This document shows positions 50,630-60,265 of a DNA stretch of 64,000 nucleotides, in pieces. The position numbers were made by a program, and so were the translations under genes. Under the pieces are notes generated by a model. That model ran no database searches. It was not told the DNA's origin and saw only the letters and a program-made list of their open reading frames with translations. Source of the stretch: Streptomyces brasiliensis (GTDB lineage: Bacteria > Actinomycetota > Actinomycetes > Streptomycetales > Streptomycetaceae); contig NZ_BMQA01000006.1 of NCBI RefSeq assembly GCF_014647875.1, positions 62,001 through 126,000 on the forward strand. The letters run 5' to 3'. Every line of letters begins with the position of its first letter. Within the stretch, counting starts at the first letter, position 1.

Positions 50630-51472
50630 TCAGGTGCACCACCACAGGAACCGGTTGCACGTCTTCGTCGGGGACGGCTGCGGGGCCGGTTTCGACGGCG
50701 AGGGGTTCGACGTGGGGGTGGCCGTCGGGCGCGGGGCCGGGCTCGTGGACGGGTGGGCCGTGACACGGGGAGTCGTCGCCGCCGACTCCTCCGACCTGGT
50801 GGGCTCGCCGTCGGGGGACTTGGACGCCTTGGCGGACTCGGAGGCCGACGGGGACGCCGACGCGTGCGGTGACGTGGCCCCCGGGGCCGCCGTGCTGTCG
50901 TCGACCGGCTCGGCCGTCTCGTCCGGGGCCGAGGAGGACGTACCGCCGTCGGCCGACTCGCTCCCGGCCACCGGGGGGCGGGCGCTGGAGAAGGGGGCGT
51001 CCGTGCCCAGCTCCGCCAGGCTCAGGCCACCGGCCGCCAGCACGAACCCCGCGGCGATCAGCACGATCCGGCGCCGCCGCCGGCGGTGGGCGGCGGCCTT
51101 GCGGTCGCGGCGGCTCGCCTCGGCACCGGCCGGACCCTCGTCCGCCGCCCTGCCGCGCGAGCGGCCCCGGCCACGGCCCTGTTCCCGGCGGCGCGCGGCC
51201 CTGCCACGTGGCTCGTCGTCCCCGTCCGGATCATCCGGACCATCCGGACCATCCGGATGATCCGGGTCATCGGGCTCGTCGTCCGCCGCCCGCGCGGCGT
51301 CCTCGTCCCCCGCGCCGCCATGATCGTCGTACGTGTACTCCTCCTCGTACGACGGCTGCGGGCGCGCGTTCATCTCGCGTGCGTGCGCGCGGAGTTGTTC
51401 GATCGGTGTGCCGCACCCCGGGCAGGCGAGGGCGCCATTGAGGTGCCGTCGGCACGGGTGGCAGTAGTCCAT
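50630..51472 (-). CDS. Zinc-ribbon, single-TM, Ser/Pro-rich protein (SCO2400-like)
   Basis: A 280-aa modular protein. MDYCHPCRRHLNGALACPGCGTP is a two-CxxC zinc ribbon. An Asp/Pro tract (DDPDHPDGPDGPDDPDGDDE) and an Arg-rich stretch come next, then one TM segment (RIVLIAAGFVLAAGGLSLAEL, about 136-156). Outside lies a long Ser/Pro/Ala/Thr tail ending CNRFLWWCT. So the ribbon is cytoplasmic and the tail extracellular. It resembles a family I remember as SCO2400-like. Function unknown. Confidence 0.75.
   Translation of the reverse strand: MDYCHPCRRHLNGALACPGCGTPIEQLRAHAREMNARPQPSYEEEYTYDDHGGAGDEDAARAADDEPDDPDHPDGPDGPDDPDGDDEPRGRAARRREQGRGRGRSRGRAADEGPAGAEASRRDRKAAAHRRRRRRIVLIAAGFVLAAGGLSLAELGTDAPFSSARPPVAGSESADGGTSSSAPDETAEPVDDSTAAPGATSPHASASPSASESAKASKSPDGEPTRSEESAATTPRVTAHPSTSPAPRPTATPTSNPSPSKPAPQPSPTKTCNRFLWWCT
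51226..51270. repeat. Five copies of a 9-bp repeat inside the zinc-ribbon gene
   Basis: Units CCGGATCAT, CCGGACCAT, CCGGACCAT, CCGGATGAT, CCGGGTCAT in tandem. They encode the Asp/Pro tract and could expand or contract in frame by slippage. Confidence 0.8.
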
Positions 51473-51631
51473 GACGCCGGAAGACTAAATTCCTCACGGG
51501 TAACGTTCATAGGGGCTGCTGTGAAAATTGTGTGGGGAACCCACCATACCGGTGTGGCAAGTTGAGCCGGCCCAGCTATATGGCTACCACCTCGCCCCTA
51601 GCCTTGTCGGAACCGTTACCTGTTCGACCCA

Positions 51632-51661
51632 TTGACACCCCCGTCGCCCCGTCCTTACTGT
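51632..51661 (+). promoter_or_regulatory. Strong promoter of the sugar cluster
   Basis: TTGACA (51632-51637), 18 bp, TACTGT (51656-51661). This is one of the best vegetative promoters in the window. Transcription should start near 51668-51672, at the edge of the operator. Confidence 0.7.
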
Positions 51662-51671
51662 CACGCCAGCA

Positions 51672-51701
51672 TTTCGAACGTGTGACGAAATCTCGAACAG
51701 C
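51672..51701 (+). promoter_or_regulatory. Operator motif of the sugar cluster, copy 1
   Basis: TTTCGAACGTGTGACGAAAT followed by CTCGAACAGC. CGAA occurs at 51675, 51686 and 51694. The same layout occurs at 53936-53965. Placed at the expected transcription start, it suits a repressor. Confidence 0.65.
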
Positions 51702-51716
51702 TGAGGGGCAACTGCC

Positions 51717-52877
51717 GTGCGCATCACCGGAATCAGCACGCACGTGGTCGGGACGCCGTGGCGCAATCTGACGTACGTGCAGGTGCACACCGACGAGGGG
51801 ATCACGGGAGTCGGCGAGACCCGGATGCTGGGCCGCACCGACGCGCTGATCGGCTATCTACGGGAGGCCGAGGCCAACCACATCCTCGGCTCGGACCCGT
51901 TCGCTGTCGAGGACCTGGTGCGCCGGATGAAGTACGGCGACTTCGGGCGCGCGGGCGAGATCGTGATGTCCGGGATCGCGGTCGTCGAGATGGCCTGCTG
52001 GGACATCAAGGGCAAGGCGCTCGGGGTGCCGGTCTGGCAGCTGCTCGGCGGCAAGGTCACCGACAAGGTGAAGGCGTACGCCAACGGCTGGTACACGACC
52101 GAGCGGACCCCGGAGGCGTACCACAAGGCCGCTCAGGGGGTCGTGGAGCGCGGGTACCAGGCGCTGAAGATCGATCCGTTCGGGACCGGGCACTTCGAGC
52201 TCGACCACGAGCAGACCCTGTACTCCGTGTCGCTGATCGAGGCCGTGCGCGACGCCGTCGGCCCGGACACCGAGCTGATGCTGGAGATGCACGGGCGCTT
52301 CTCCCCCGCGACGGCCGTGCGGCTGGCGCGCGAGCTGGCCCCCTTCAAGCCGGCCTGGCTGGAGGAGCCGGTGCCGCCGGAGAACCTCAAGGCACTGGCG
52401 AAGGTGGCCGGGAAGGTGGAGCTGCCCATCGCCACCGGGGAGCGGATCCACGACCGGATCGAGTTCCGGGAGCTGTTCGAGAGCCAGGCCGCCGACATCG
52501 TCCAGCCGGACGTCGGCCACATCGGCGGCATCTGGGAGACCAGGAAGCTGGCGGCCACGGCCGAGGCGCACTACGTGCTCGTCGCCCCGCACAACGTCGG
52601 CGGCTCCGTGCTCACCGCCGCCTCGCTCCAAGTCGGCTTCTCCACGCCGAACTTCAAGATCCTGGAGCACTTCAACGACTTCGCCGACGCCGAGATCAAG
52701 AAGGTGGTCAAGGGCGCGCCGGAGGTCGTGGACGGCTACTTCCGGCTGTCCGACCGACCTGGTCTCGGCGTCGAGCTGGACACCGACGCGGCGGCCGAAT
52801 TCCCCCAGCAGCAGGCCCGTTTCGACCTGTGGGCCGAGGGCTGGGAGCAGCGCCGGCCGAAGGGGAGCGGGAAGTGA
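51717..52877 (+). CDS. Enolase-superfamily sugar acid dehydratase (mandelate racemase/galactonate dehydratase-like)
   Basis: A 386-aa mandelate racemase/muconate lactonizing family protein. N-terminal cap, then barrel motifs: [16 protein letters not shown] (Lys acid/base region), [33 protein letters not shown] (metal Glu) and [13 protein letters not shown], with [10 protein letters not shown] (catalytic His). The Asp/Glu/Glu metal ligands fit. Members dehydrate aldonates to 2-keto-3-deoxy acids. GTG start at 51717 with GAGGGG. Its stop overlaps the dehydrogenase start. Confidence 0.88.
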   Translation: MRITGISTHVVGTPWRNLTYVQVHTDEGITGVGETRMLGRTDALIGYLREAEANHILGSDPFAVEDLVRRMKYGDFGRAGEIVMSGIAVVEMACWDIKGKALGVPVWQLLGGKVTDKVKAYANGWYTTERTPEAYHKAAQGVVERGYQALKIDPFGTGHFELDHEQTLYSVSLIEAVRDAVGPDTELMLEMHGRFSPATAVRLARELAPFKPAWLEEPVPPENLKALAKVAGKVELPIATGERIHDRIEFRELFESQAADIVQPDVGHIGGIWETRKLAATAEAHYVLVAPHNVGGSVLTAASLQVGFSTPNFKILEHFNDFADAEIKKVVKGAPEVVDGYFRLSDRPGLGVELDTDAAAEFPQQQARFDLWAEGWEQRRPKGSGK

Positions 52878-53878
52878 GCAGCGCCGTCGTCGTCGAGGCA
52901 CCCGGCGCGCACCGGCTCGTACCGCACGAGCCACGTGAACCCGGTCCGGGCGAGGCGCTGGTCGCCGTGCACGCCGTCGGGATCTGCGGCAGCGACCGTG
53001 AGGTGTACCAGGGCAACCGGCCCGAGGGGTACGTCCGTTACCCGATCGTCCCCGGTCATGAGTGGTCCGGGACCGTGCGGGCGGTGGGGGACGGGGTGCC
53101 GTCGACCCTCGTCGGGCGCAAGGTGGTCGGCGAGGGCTTCCGCAACTGCCAGGTGTGCGACCGCTGTCACGCCGGCGAGACCACCCTGTGCACCGCCGGA
53201 TACGAGGAGACCGGGTTCACGCAGCCCGGCGCCATGGCCGGCACGCTCACCCTCCCGGCCCGGCTGCTGCACGTACTCCCGGACGCGGCCGACCTGACCG
53301 CAGCCGCGCTCCTGGAGCCCGCCGCCTGTGTCGCGGCCGCCGCGCTCAAGGCGGGGGCGCGGCCGGGCGAGCGGGTGGCGGTGGTCGGCACGGGCACCCT
53401 CGGGATGTTCGCCGTGCAGTTCCTGGCGGCCGTCTCCCCCGCAGAGCTGCTGGTCGTGGGCACGCGACGCGACCGGGAGGACCTGTCCCGGCACTTCGGC
53501 GCCACCGACTTCCGTACGAAGGACCAGGACCTCCCGGACGACATCGACGTCGTGATCGAGACCGCCGGGTCCGCGTCCGCCGCGCGCACCGCAGCCTCCC
53601 TGCTCAGGCGCGGCGGACGCCTGGTCCTCACCGGCATTCCGGCACCGGGAGCGGATGGGCTCGACCCGACCGACCTGGTCGTACGGCAGCTGGAGGTGCA
53701 CACCGTCTTCGGGGCACCGCCGGACGCCTGGGCGCACACGGTGCGGGTGTTCGGGGCCGGCCTGCTCGACCCGCTGCCGCTCGTCACCGACGAGCTGCCA
53801 CTGACGGAGTTCTCGCAGGCCATCGAGCTGGTGGGGGCGGGCGATCCGAAGGTGGGGAAGGTGCTGCTCCGGCCTTAG
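52874..53878 (+). CDS. Zinc-binding sugar/polyol dehydrogenase
   Basis: A 334-aa MDR dehydrogenase. Catalytic zinc: CGSD (GICGSDREVYQ) and GHE (IVPGHEWSG). Structural zinc lobe: NCQVCDRCHAGETTLC, four Cys intact. Nucleotide site VAVVGTGTLGMFAVQF. Resembles L-threonine, sorbitol or galactitol-type dehydrogenases. GTG at 52874 overlaps the dehydratase stop (GTGA). With its neighbour, an aldose-to-keto-acid route is plausible; substrate inferred only from context. Confidence 0.88.
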   Translation: MSSAVVVEAPGAHRLVPHEPREPGPGEALVAVHAVGICGSDREVYQGNRPEGYVRYPIVPGHEWSGTVRAVGDGVPSTLVGRKVVGEGFRNCQVCDRCHAGETTLCTAGYEETGFTQPGAMAGTLTLPARLLHVLPDAADLTAAALLEPAACVAAAALKAGARPGERVAVVGTGTLGMFAVQFLAAVSPAELLVVGTRRDREDLSRHFGATDFRTKDQDLPDDIDVVIETAGSASAARTAASLLRRGGRLVLTGIPAPGADGLDPTDLVVRQLEVHTVFGAPPDAWAHTVRVFGAGLLDPLPLVTDELPLTEFSQAIELVGAGDPKVGKVLLRP

Positions 53879-53935
53879 CAGGGCAGCACCGGGCCAGGCC
53901 CGTCCGCACCCTCCTGTCCATTTCTCCGCCCCGAG

Positions 53936-53965
53936 TTGCGAACCACGTACGAAATACCGAACACG
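53936..53965 (+). promoter_or_regulatory. Operator motif of the sugar cluster, copy 2
   Basis: TTGCGAACCACGTACGAAAT followed by ACCGAACACG. CGAA at 53939, 53950 and 53958: the same three positions and spacings (11, 8) as copy 1. It lies 12 bp before the GTG of the U32-like gene, and overlaps its leader. Confidence 0.65.
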
Positions 53966-53976
53966 AAGGACAGCCC

Positions 53977-54945
53977 GTGACCGACGCTTCCGCCACGGCA
54001 GCCCGAAGGCCCGGTGAGCAGGCACTCGCCGCTCTCGGCCTGGGCGCGCCCACCCTCGACCCCGCCGACGCCTCCGCCCACTCCTTCCCGGGCGGTGGCC
54101 GCTGGCGCACCGAGATCCCCTCGTGCGAGGGTCCCGAGGCGCTGGCGGTCGTGCTCAAGGAGTCCTCGCGGCTCGACGTGCCGATCCACCGGATCAGCCA
54201 GGGCAGCGGCGTATGGATGCTGACCGACGCCGAGATCACCGAGATGGTCGAGGCCACCAACGAGCGTGACATCGAACTGTGCCTGTTCACGGGGCCGCGC
54301 GGCACCTGGGACATCGGCGCCTCGGTGCGCTCCGACTCGCGCGGCGGGGGCCTTCGGGCCCGCGGTCACGACGCGGTCGCCGGCTGCGTCGAAGACGCCG
54401 TACGGGCGACCGAGTTGGGCGTCCGGTGTCTGCTCGTCGCCGACGAGGGCGTGCTGTGGACGCTGCACCGGGCGCGCGAGGCGGGGATCATCCCGGCCGA
54501 GACCACACTGAAGGTGTCCGCGCTCGTCGGGCCGGTCAACCCGGCGTCGTACGCCGTCATCGAGCGGCTCGGCGCCGACTCCATCAACGTGCCCAGCGAT
54601 CTGACGCTCGATCATCTCACCGAGATCCGGCGGGTGTCCGCCGCCCCCATGGACATGTACATCGAGGCTCCCGACGACCTCGGCGGCTATGTGCGGATGT
54701 ACGAGGTCGCCGAGCTGATCCGGCGCGGTGCACCGCTCTACCTGAAGTTCGGGCTGTCCAAGGCTCCCGGGATCTATCCGTACGGCACCCATCTGCGGGA
54801 CCTGACCCTGGACACCGCCCGGGAGCGGGTGCGGCGCGGCCGGCTCGCCCTGGATCTGCTCGCTCGGCACGGCGCGGAGGACGGCATGGCGCCGCTCGGC
54901 TCGCGGCTGCCCGGCCCGCTCCACCGTTTTCCCGCAACCGCGTGA
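53977..54945 (+). CDS. U32-like TIM-barrel protein
   Basis: A 322-aa protein. The body resembles peptidase U32/TIM-barrel family proteins: VPIHRISQGSGVWMLTDAEI, IELCLFTGPRGTWDIGA, GVRCLLVADEGVLWTLHRAREAGIIP, ADSINVPSDLTLDHLTEIRR, APMDMYIEAPDDLGGYVRMYEVAELIRRGAPLYLKFGLSKAPG. The U32 Cys cluster is not evident. Given its place between sugar enzymes and an ABC importer, a metabolic (lyase or isomerase) role is more likely than proteolysis; this is inference. GTG at 53977 follows GAAGGA. Confidence 0.7.
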   Translation: MTDASATAARRPGEQALAALGLGAPTLDPADASAHSFPGGGRWRTEIPSCEGPEALAVVLKESSRLDVPIHRISQGSGVWMLTDAEITEMVEATNERDIELCLFTGPRGTWDIGASVRSDSRGGGLRARGHDAVAGCVEDAVRATELGVRCLLVADEGVLWTLHRAREAGIIPAETTLKVSALVGPVNPASYAVIERLGADSINVPSDLTLDHLTEIRRVSAAPMDMYIEAPDDLGGYVRMYEVAELIRRGAPLYLKFGLSKAPGIYPYGTHLRDLTLDTARERVRRGRLALDLLARHGAEDGMAPLGSRLPGPLHRFPATA

Positions 54946-54981
54946 CCCCTCTCAACGACGAGAAGAACAAGGACGGATCAC

Positions 54982-56088
54982 ATGCGCAACCGCAGAGCCG
55001 CACTCGCCGCCGTGGCATCGGCCGCGTCCCTCGCCCTCGCCCTGTCCGCGTGCGGTCAGAACAGTGAGGGCGGCAGCAAGGACGACAAGGGCAGCGCCAA
55101 GGGCGGGACCATCGGCATCGCCATGCCCACCAAGTCCTCCGAGCGCTGGATCGCCGACGGCAACAACGTCGTCAAGGACCTCAAGGCCAAGGGCTACCAG
55201 ACCAAGCTGGTGTACGGCGAGGACGACCCGGACCAGCAGGTCTCGCAGATCGAGAACCTGATCACCCAGGGCGTCAAGGGCCTGATCATCGCGGCGATCG
55301 ACAACAAGTCGCTGAACAACGTGCTCCAGGAGGCCGCGGACGCGAACATCCCGGTCATCGCGTACGACCGCCTCATCCTCGGCAGCAAGAACGTCGACTA
55401 CTACGCCTCGTTCGACAACACCAAGGTCGGCGAGCTGCAGGCGAACTACATCGTGGACAAGCTGGGTCTGAAGGACGGCAAGGGCCCCTTCAACATCGAG
55501 CTGTTCGCCGGCTCCAACGACGACAACAACACCAAGTACTTCTTCAACGGGGCGATGAGCGTCCTGAAGCCGTACATCGACAGCAAGAAGCTGGTCGTCC
55601 GCTCCGGGCAGACCGCGCTCAACAAGGTCACCACGCTGCGCTGGGACGGCGCCACCGCGCAGAAGCGCATGGACGACATCCTCACGTCGTCGTACAAGTC
55701 GCAGAAGGTCGACGCGGTCCTCTCGCCGTACGACGGCATCTCGATCGGCATCCTGTCCTCGCTGAAGTCGGACGGCTACGGCTCGAAGAGCAAGCCGCTG
55801 CCCGTCGTCACCGGCCAGGACGCCGAGCTGGCCTCGGTGAAGTCGATCATCGCCGGTGAGCAGACGCAGACCGTCTACAAGGACACCCGCAAGCTCGCGG
55901 ACGTCGCCGCGGGCATGGTCGACGACGTGCTGAACAGCAAGAAGCCCGAGGTCAACGACACCCAGACCTACGACAACGGCAGCAAGGTCGTGCCCTCCTA
56001 CCTGCTCCAGCCGGTGAGCGTCGACAAGACCAACTACGAGGACGTGCTGGTCAAGGGCGGCTACTACACCGACGCCGAGCTCAAGTAA
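54982..56088 (+). CDS. Sugar ABC transporter substrate-binding lipoprotein (XylF/ChvE type)
   Basis: A 368-aa periplasmic-binding-protein-fold lipoprotein (lipobox LALSACGQ). Family blocks: [92 protein letters not shown]. It captures a monosaccharide (xylose, arabinose or galactose type) for the following ABC genes. ATG behind AAGGACGGATC. Confidence 0.93.
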   Translation: MRNRRAALAAVASAASLALALSACGQNSEGGSKDDKGSAKGGTIGIAMPTKSSERWIADGNNVVKDLKAKGYQTKLVYGEDDPDQQVSQIENLITQGVKGLIIAAIDNKSLNNVLQEAADANIPVIAYDRLILGSKNVDYYASFDNTKVGELQANYIVDKLGLKDGKGPFNIELFAGSNDDNNTKYFFNGAMSVLKPYIDSKKLVVRSGQTALNKVTTLRWDGATAQKRMDDILTSSYKSQKVDAVLSPYDGISIGILSSLKSDGYGSKSKPLPVVTGQDAELASVKSIIAGEQTQTVYKDTRKLADVAAGMVDDVLNSKKPEVNDTQTYDNGSKVVPSYLLQPVSVDKTNYEDVLVKGGYYTDAELK

Positions 56089-56120
56089 GCGACGGTTCCT
56101 ACGGATTGGAAGGCACGACC

Positions 56121-57671
56121 ATGGCGGGACCCGTCCTGGAGATGCGCTCGATCGTCAAGACCTTTCCCGGTGTAAAGGCGCTGTCGGACGTCACGCTGAC
56201 CGTCCGCCAGGGCGAGGTCCACGCCCTCTGCGGGGAGAACGGCGCCGGGAAGTCGACCTTGATGAAGGTGCTCTCCGGTGTCCATCCGCACGGCAGTTAC
56301 GAGGGCGAGATCCTCTTCGAGGGTGAGGTGTGCCGCTTCCGGGACATCCGGGCGAGCGAGCAGCACGGCATCGTCATCATCCACCAGGAGCTGGCACTGG
56401 TGCCGTTCCTGTCCATCGCGGAGAACATCTTCCTCGGCAACGAGCACGCACGCCGCGGACTGATCAACTGGAACGAGACGCTCAGGCACGCCACCGAACT
56501 GCTGCGCCGGGTCGGACTCGACGAGCACCCGGAGACCCGGGTCGCCGACATCGGCGTGGGCAAGCAGCAGCTCGTCGAGATCGCCAAGGCGCTGTCGAAG
56601 CAGGTGAAGCTGCTCATCCTCGACGAGCCGACGGCGGCCCTGAACGACGAGGACAGCGGCAAACTCCTCGATCTCATCCTGGAGTTGAAGAAGCAGGGCA
56701 TCACCTCGATCATCATCTCCCACAAGCTGGGCGAGATCCGCAGGGTCGCCGACTCGGTGACGATCCTGCGCGACGGCCGCTCCATCGAGACGCTCGACGT
56801 GAAGGCGCCGGAGACGACCGAGGAGCGGATCATCGCGGGCATGGTGGGCCGCGACCTCGACCACCGCTTCCCCGAGCGCACCCCGCACGAGGCGTCCCTC
56901 GATGCGGCTCCCGCCCTCGAGATCCGCAACTGGACCGTGCACCACCCGATCGACCAGCAGCGCAAGGTCGTCGACGACGTGTCGCTCCAGGTGCGGCGCG
57001 GGGAGATCGTCGGCATCGCGGGCCTGATGGGGGCCGGCCGTACCGAACTCGCGATGAGCGTCTTCGGGCGGACGTACGGGCGGTACGCGGGCGGAACGGT
57101 CCTCAAGGACGGCACCGAGATCCGTACGAAGACCGTCGCGGAGGCGGTCGGGCACGGCATCGCGTACGTCACCGAGGACCGCAAGCACTACGGCCTCAAC
57201 CTCATCGACACGATCGGCCGCAACATCTCGCTGACCGCGCTCGGCAAGGTCGCCAGGCGGGGGGTCGTGGACGAGCACGAGGAGCGGCAGGTCGCCGAGG
57301 GCTTCCGCACGTCCATGAACATCAAGGCGCCGACCGTCTTCGAGCCGGTCGGGAAGCTGTCCGGCGGCAACCAGCAGAAGGTCGTCCTCAGCAAGTGGAT
57401 CTTCGCCGGGCCGGATGTGCTGATCCTCGACGAGCCGACGCGCGGCATCGACGTGGGCGCCAAGTACGAGATCTACACGGTCATCGACCAGCTGGCCGCA
57501 CAGGGCAAGGCGGTCGTCTTCATCTCCTCCGAGCTGCCCGAACTGCTCGGCATGTGCGACCGCATCTACACGATGGCCGCCGGCCGGCTGACCGGCGAGG
57601 TGCCGCGGGCCGAGGCCACGCAGGAAGTGCTGATGCGGCACATGACGAAGGACAAAGAGGTATCGCGATGA
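56121..57671 (+). CDS. Sugar ABC transporter ATP-binding protein (XylG/MmsA type)
   Basis: A 516-aa double-ABC ATPase. First domain: Walker [10 protein letters not shown], signature-like [14 protein letters not shown], Walker [12 protein letters not shown]. Second domain: degenerate Walker [10 protein letters not shown], signature LSGGNQQKV, Walker [13 protein letters not shown]. This is the layout of XylG/RbsA/MglA carbohydrate importers. ATG at 56121 with GGAAGG. Stop overlaps the permease start. Confidence 0.95.
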   Translation: MAGPVLEMRSIVKTFPGVKALSDVTLTVRQGEVHALCGENGAGKSTLMKVLSGVHPHGSYEGEILFEGEVCRFRDIRASEQHGIVIIHQELALVPFLSIAENIFLGNEHARRGLINWNETLRHATELLRRVGLDEHPETRVADIGVGKQQLVEIAKALSKQVKLLILDEPTAALNDEDSGKLLDLILELKKQGITSIIISHKLGEIRRVADSVTILRDGRSIETLDVKAPETTEERIIAGMVGRDLDHRFPERTPHEASLDAAPALEIRNWTVHHPIDQQRKVVDDVSLQVRRGEIVGIAGLMGAGRTELAMSVFGRTYGRYAGGTVLKDGTEIRTKTVAEAVGHGIAYVTEDRKHYGLNLIDTIGRNISLTALGKVARRGVVDEHEERQVAEGFRTSMNIKAPTVFEPVGKLSGGNQQKVVLSKWIFAGPDVLILDEPTRGIDVGAKYEIYTVIDQLAAQGKAVVFISSELPELLGMCDRIYTMAAGRLTGEVPRAEATQEVLMRHMTKDKEVSR

Positions 57672-58900
57672 GCACGGATGTGACCGCCAAGAGCCCGGCC
57701 CCCGCGCCGCCGGGTCCCGCCGGCGCGGGCCTGCTCGGTCTGATGCTCGCCGGCCTGCGCCGCAACATGCGCCAGTACGGCATGCTGATCGCCCTCGGCC
57801 TGATCGTCGTCCTCTTCGCGATCTGGACCGACGGCGACCTGCTGCTGCCGCGCAACGTCTCCAACCTGGTGCTGCAGAACAGCTACATCCTGATCCTCGC
57901 CATCGGCATGATGCTGGTGATCATCGCCGGGCACATCGACCTGTCGGTCGGCTCGCTGACGGCGTTCGTGGGCTCGTTCGCGGCCGTGCTGACCGTGCAG
58001 CACGGGGTGGCATGGCCGATCGCGCTGGTGCTGTGCCTGCTGGTGGGCGCGGTGGCGGGCTCGCTCCAGGGCTTCCTGATCGCGTACCTCGGGATACCGT
58101 CCTTCATCGTCACCCTCGCCGGCATGCTGCTCTTCCGCGGTCTGACGGAGATCCTCCTGAAGGGGCAGACCCTCGGTCCGTTCCCGAACGGCCTGCAGAA
58201 GATGGGCAACGGCTTCCTGCCCGAGGTCGGCCCGAACACCAACTACCACAACCTCACGCTGCTGCTCGGGCTCGTCCTGATCGCCGCCGTGGTGTGGCAG
58301 GAGGTCCGCGACCGCCGCCGCCAGCAGGAGTTCGCGCTCGAGGTCCTCCCCGGCCGCCTCTTCCTCCTCAAGCTCGTCGCGCTGGTCGCCGCGATCCTCG
58401 TGCTCACCATGCTTCTGGCCAGCTACAAGGGCGCCCCGATCGTGCTGATCATCCTGGGTGTGCTGGTGGTCGGCTACGGCTACGTGATGCGCAACGCGAT
58501 CTTCGGCCGTCACATCTACGCGATCGGCGGCAACCTGCCGGCGGCCAAGCTCTCCGGCGTCAAGGACAAGAAGGTCACCTTCTATGTCTTCCTGAACATG
58601 GGCGTGCTCGCGGCCCTGGCGGGTCTGGTGGTCGCCGCCCGCCTCAACGCGGCCTCGCCGAAGGCGGGCGTCAACTTCGAACTCGAGGCGATCGCCTCGT
58701 CGTTCATCGGCGGCGCTTCCATGAGCGGCGGTGTCGGCACCGTCCTCGGCGCCATCATCGGCGGTCTCGTGCTCGGCGTGCTGAACAACGGCATGAACCT
58801 CCTGAGCGTCGGCACCGACTGGCAACAGGTGATCAAGGGCCTCGCCCTGCTCGCGGCGGTCGGCTTCGACGTGTGGAACAAGCGCAAGTCCGGTTCGTAA
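57668..58900 (+). CDS. Sugar ABC transporter permease (XylH type)
   Basis: A 410-aa permease with about ten TM segments. Branched-chain/ribose-type signature: [27 protein letters not shown] and later [60 protein letters not shown] overlaps the ATPase stop (ATGA). Forms the pore of the importer. A strong hairpin follows. Confidence 0.95.
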   Translation: MSTDVTAKSPAPAPPGPAGAGLLGLMLAGLRRNMRQYGMLIALGLIVVLFAIWTDGDLLLPRNVSNLVLQNSYILILAIGMMLVIIAGHIDLSVGSLTAFVGSFAAVLTVQHGVAWPIALVLCLLVGAVAGSLQGFLIAYLGIPSFIVTLAGMLLFRGLTEILLKGQTLGPFPNGLQKMGNGFLPEVGPNTNYHNLTLLLGLVLIAAVVWQEVRDRRRQQEFALEVLPGRLFLLKLVALVAAILVLTMLLASYKGAPIVLIILGVLVVGYGYVMRNAIFGRHIYAIGGNLPAAKLSGVKDKKVTFYVFLNMGVLAALAGLVVAARLNAASPKAGVNFELEAIASSFIGGASMSGGVGTVLGAIIGGLVLGVLNNGMNLLSVGTDWQQVIKGLALLAAVGFDVWNKRKSGS

Positions 58901-58908
58901 GTCAGTCC

Positions 58909-58935
58909 AGGGCCCGTCCACTCCGGACGGGCCCT
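58909..58935 (+). terminator. Hairpin after the ABC permease gene
   Basis: AGGGCCCGTCC pairs perfectly with GGACGGGCCCT around ACTCC. It may end the operon or attenuate read-through into the epimerase gene 18 bp on. Confidence 0.75.
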
Positions 58936-58953
58936 CAACCTGCAGGAGCCGCA

Positions 58954-60102
58954 ATGGACATGAGCATGAGCAGACGTACGGTCATCGCGGGCGCGGCGGC
59001 AGCGGGCCTCACCGCGGCCACGGCGGGCACGGCACGGGCCGCATCCGGCCGGCCTGTCAGGGAACTCTTCGGCAAGCTCGCGGACGGCACGAAGGTCTAC
59101 CGCTGGTCGCTGGCGAACGGCGGCACGCGCCTGAAGGTCCTCTCCTACGGCGGCATCGTCCAGTCCCTGGAGATCCCCGACCGGCACGGCCGCTACACCA
59201 ACGTCTCGCTGGGCTACGACAACCTCGCGGCCTACGTGGCCGGCACGACCTTCTTCGGCGCGACCATCGGCCGCTACGGCAACCGCATCGCCAAGGGCCG
59301 CTTCACCCTCGACGGCACGGCCTACCAACTGTCCGTCAACGACGGCGAGAACAGCCTGCACGGCGGCGCCCAGGGCTTCAACACGAGGGTGTGGGACGTC
59401 GAGGGCTTCACCTCGGGCTCCGACGTCGGGCTGCACCTGTACTACACGAGCCTCGACGGCGAGATGGGCTATCCGGGCACGCTCCGCACGAAGGTGACGT
59501 ACACCCTCACCCGGCACGGTGACTGGCGCATCGACTACGAGGCGACGACGGACAAGCCCACGGTCGTCAACCTCACGAACCACACCTACTACAACCTGGC
59601 GGGCGAGGGCAGCGGCGGCATCTACGACCATGAACTGTGGCTGGCCGCAGCCCGCTACACGCCCACCGACACGGGCCTGATCCCGACGGGCGAGCTGGCA
59701 CCGGTATCGGGCACGCCCTTCAACTTCCGCACCGCGAAACCGATCGGCCGGGACATTCGCGCGGGCCACCCCCAGCTGATCACGGCGAAGGGATTCGACC
59801 ACAACTTCGTCCTGGACAAGGGAGTGACGGCGACGCCGGAGCACGTGGCGACGCTCCGCGACCCGGGTTCCGGCCGCACCCTGAAGATCGCCACCGACCA
59901 GCCGGGAGTGCAGTTCTACTCGGGCAACTTCCTGGACGGCACCCTGGTCGGCCCGTCGGGCCGTACCTACCGCCAGGGTGACGGACTGTGCCTGGAGACC
60001 CAGCACTTCCCGGACTCGCCGAACAAGCCGGCGTTCCCCTCGACGGTACTGCGCCCGGGCCAGACATACCGGACGACGACGAGCCACTCGTTCAGCGCGT
60101 GA
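58954..60102 (+). CDS. Tat-exported aldose 1-epimerase
   Basis: A 382-aa galactose-mutarotase-like protein. [29 protein letters not shown] is a Tat signal (twin Arg). The catalytic His lies in [16 protein letters not shown] and Glu in [19 protein letters not shown]. It resembles the cytoplasmic epimerase at 43101. Outside the cell it would supply the anomer that the importer takes up. ATG with GCAGGAG. Confidence 0.93.
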   Translation: MDMSMSRRTVIAGAAAAGLTAATAGTARAASGRPVRELFGKLADGTKVYRWSLANGGTRLKVLSYGGIVQSLEIPDRHGRYTNVSLGYDNLAAYVAGTTFFGATIGRYGNRIAKGRFTLDGTAYQLSVNDGENSLHGGAQGFNTRVWDVEGFTSGSDVGLHLYYTSLDGEMGYPGTLRTKVTYTLTRHGDWRIDYEATTDKPTVVNLTNHTYYNLAGEGSGGIYDHELWLAAARYTPTDTGLIPTGELAPVSGTPFNFRTAKPIGRDIRAGHPQLITAKGFDHNFVLDKGVTATPEHVATLRDPGSGRTLKIATDQPGVQFYSGNFLDGTLVGPSGRTYRQGDGLCLETQHFPDSPNKPAFPSTVLRPGQTYRTTTSHSFSA

Positions 60103-60265
60103 CGGACCGCACCCGGACGGTCACCGACTCACACTTCTTTCACATGAGTTGAACGGCACCGCCCGGGTCTCCGTACTGAAGGGTGGCCCGTGCTCCCCCG
60201 CGCGGGCCACCCACGGACGACGGGCCCGCGCCGTCCCCGCCGGGCCCGCGCCGTACGGAGGTTCC

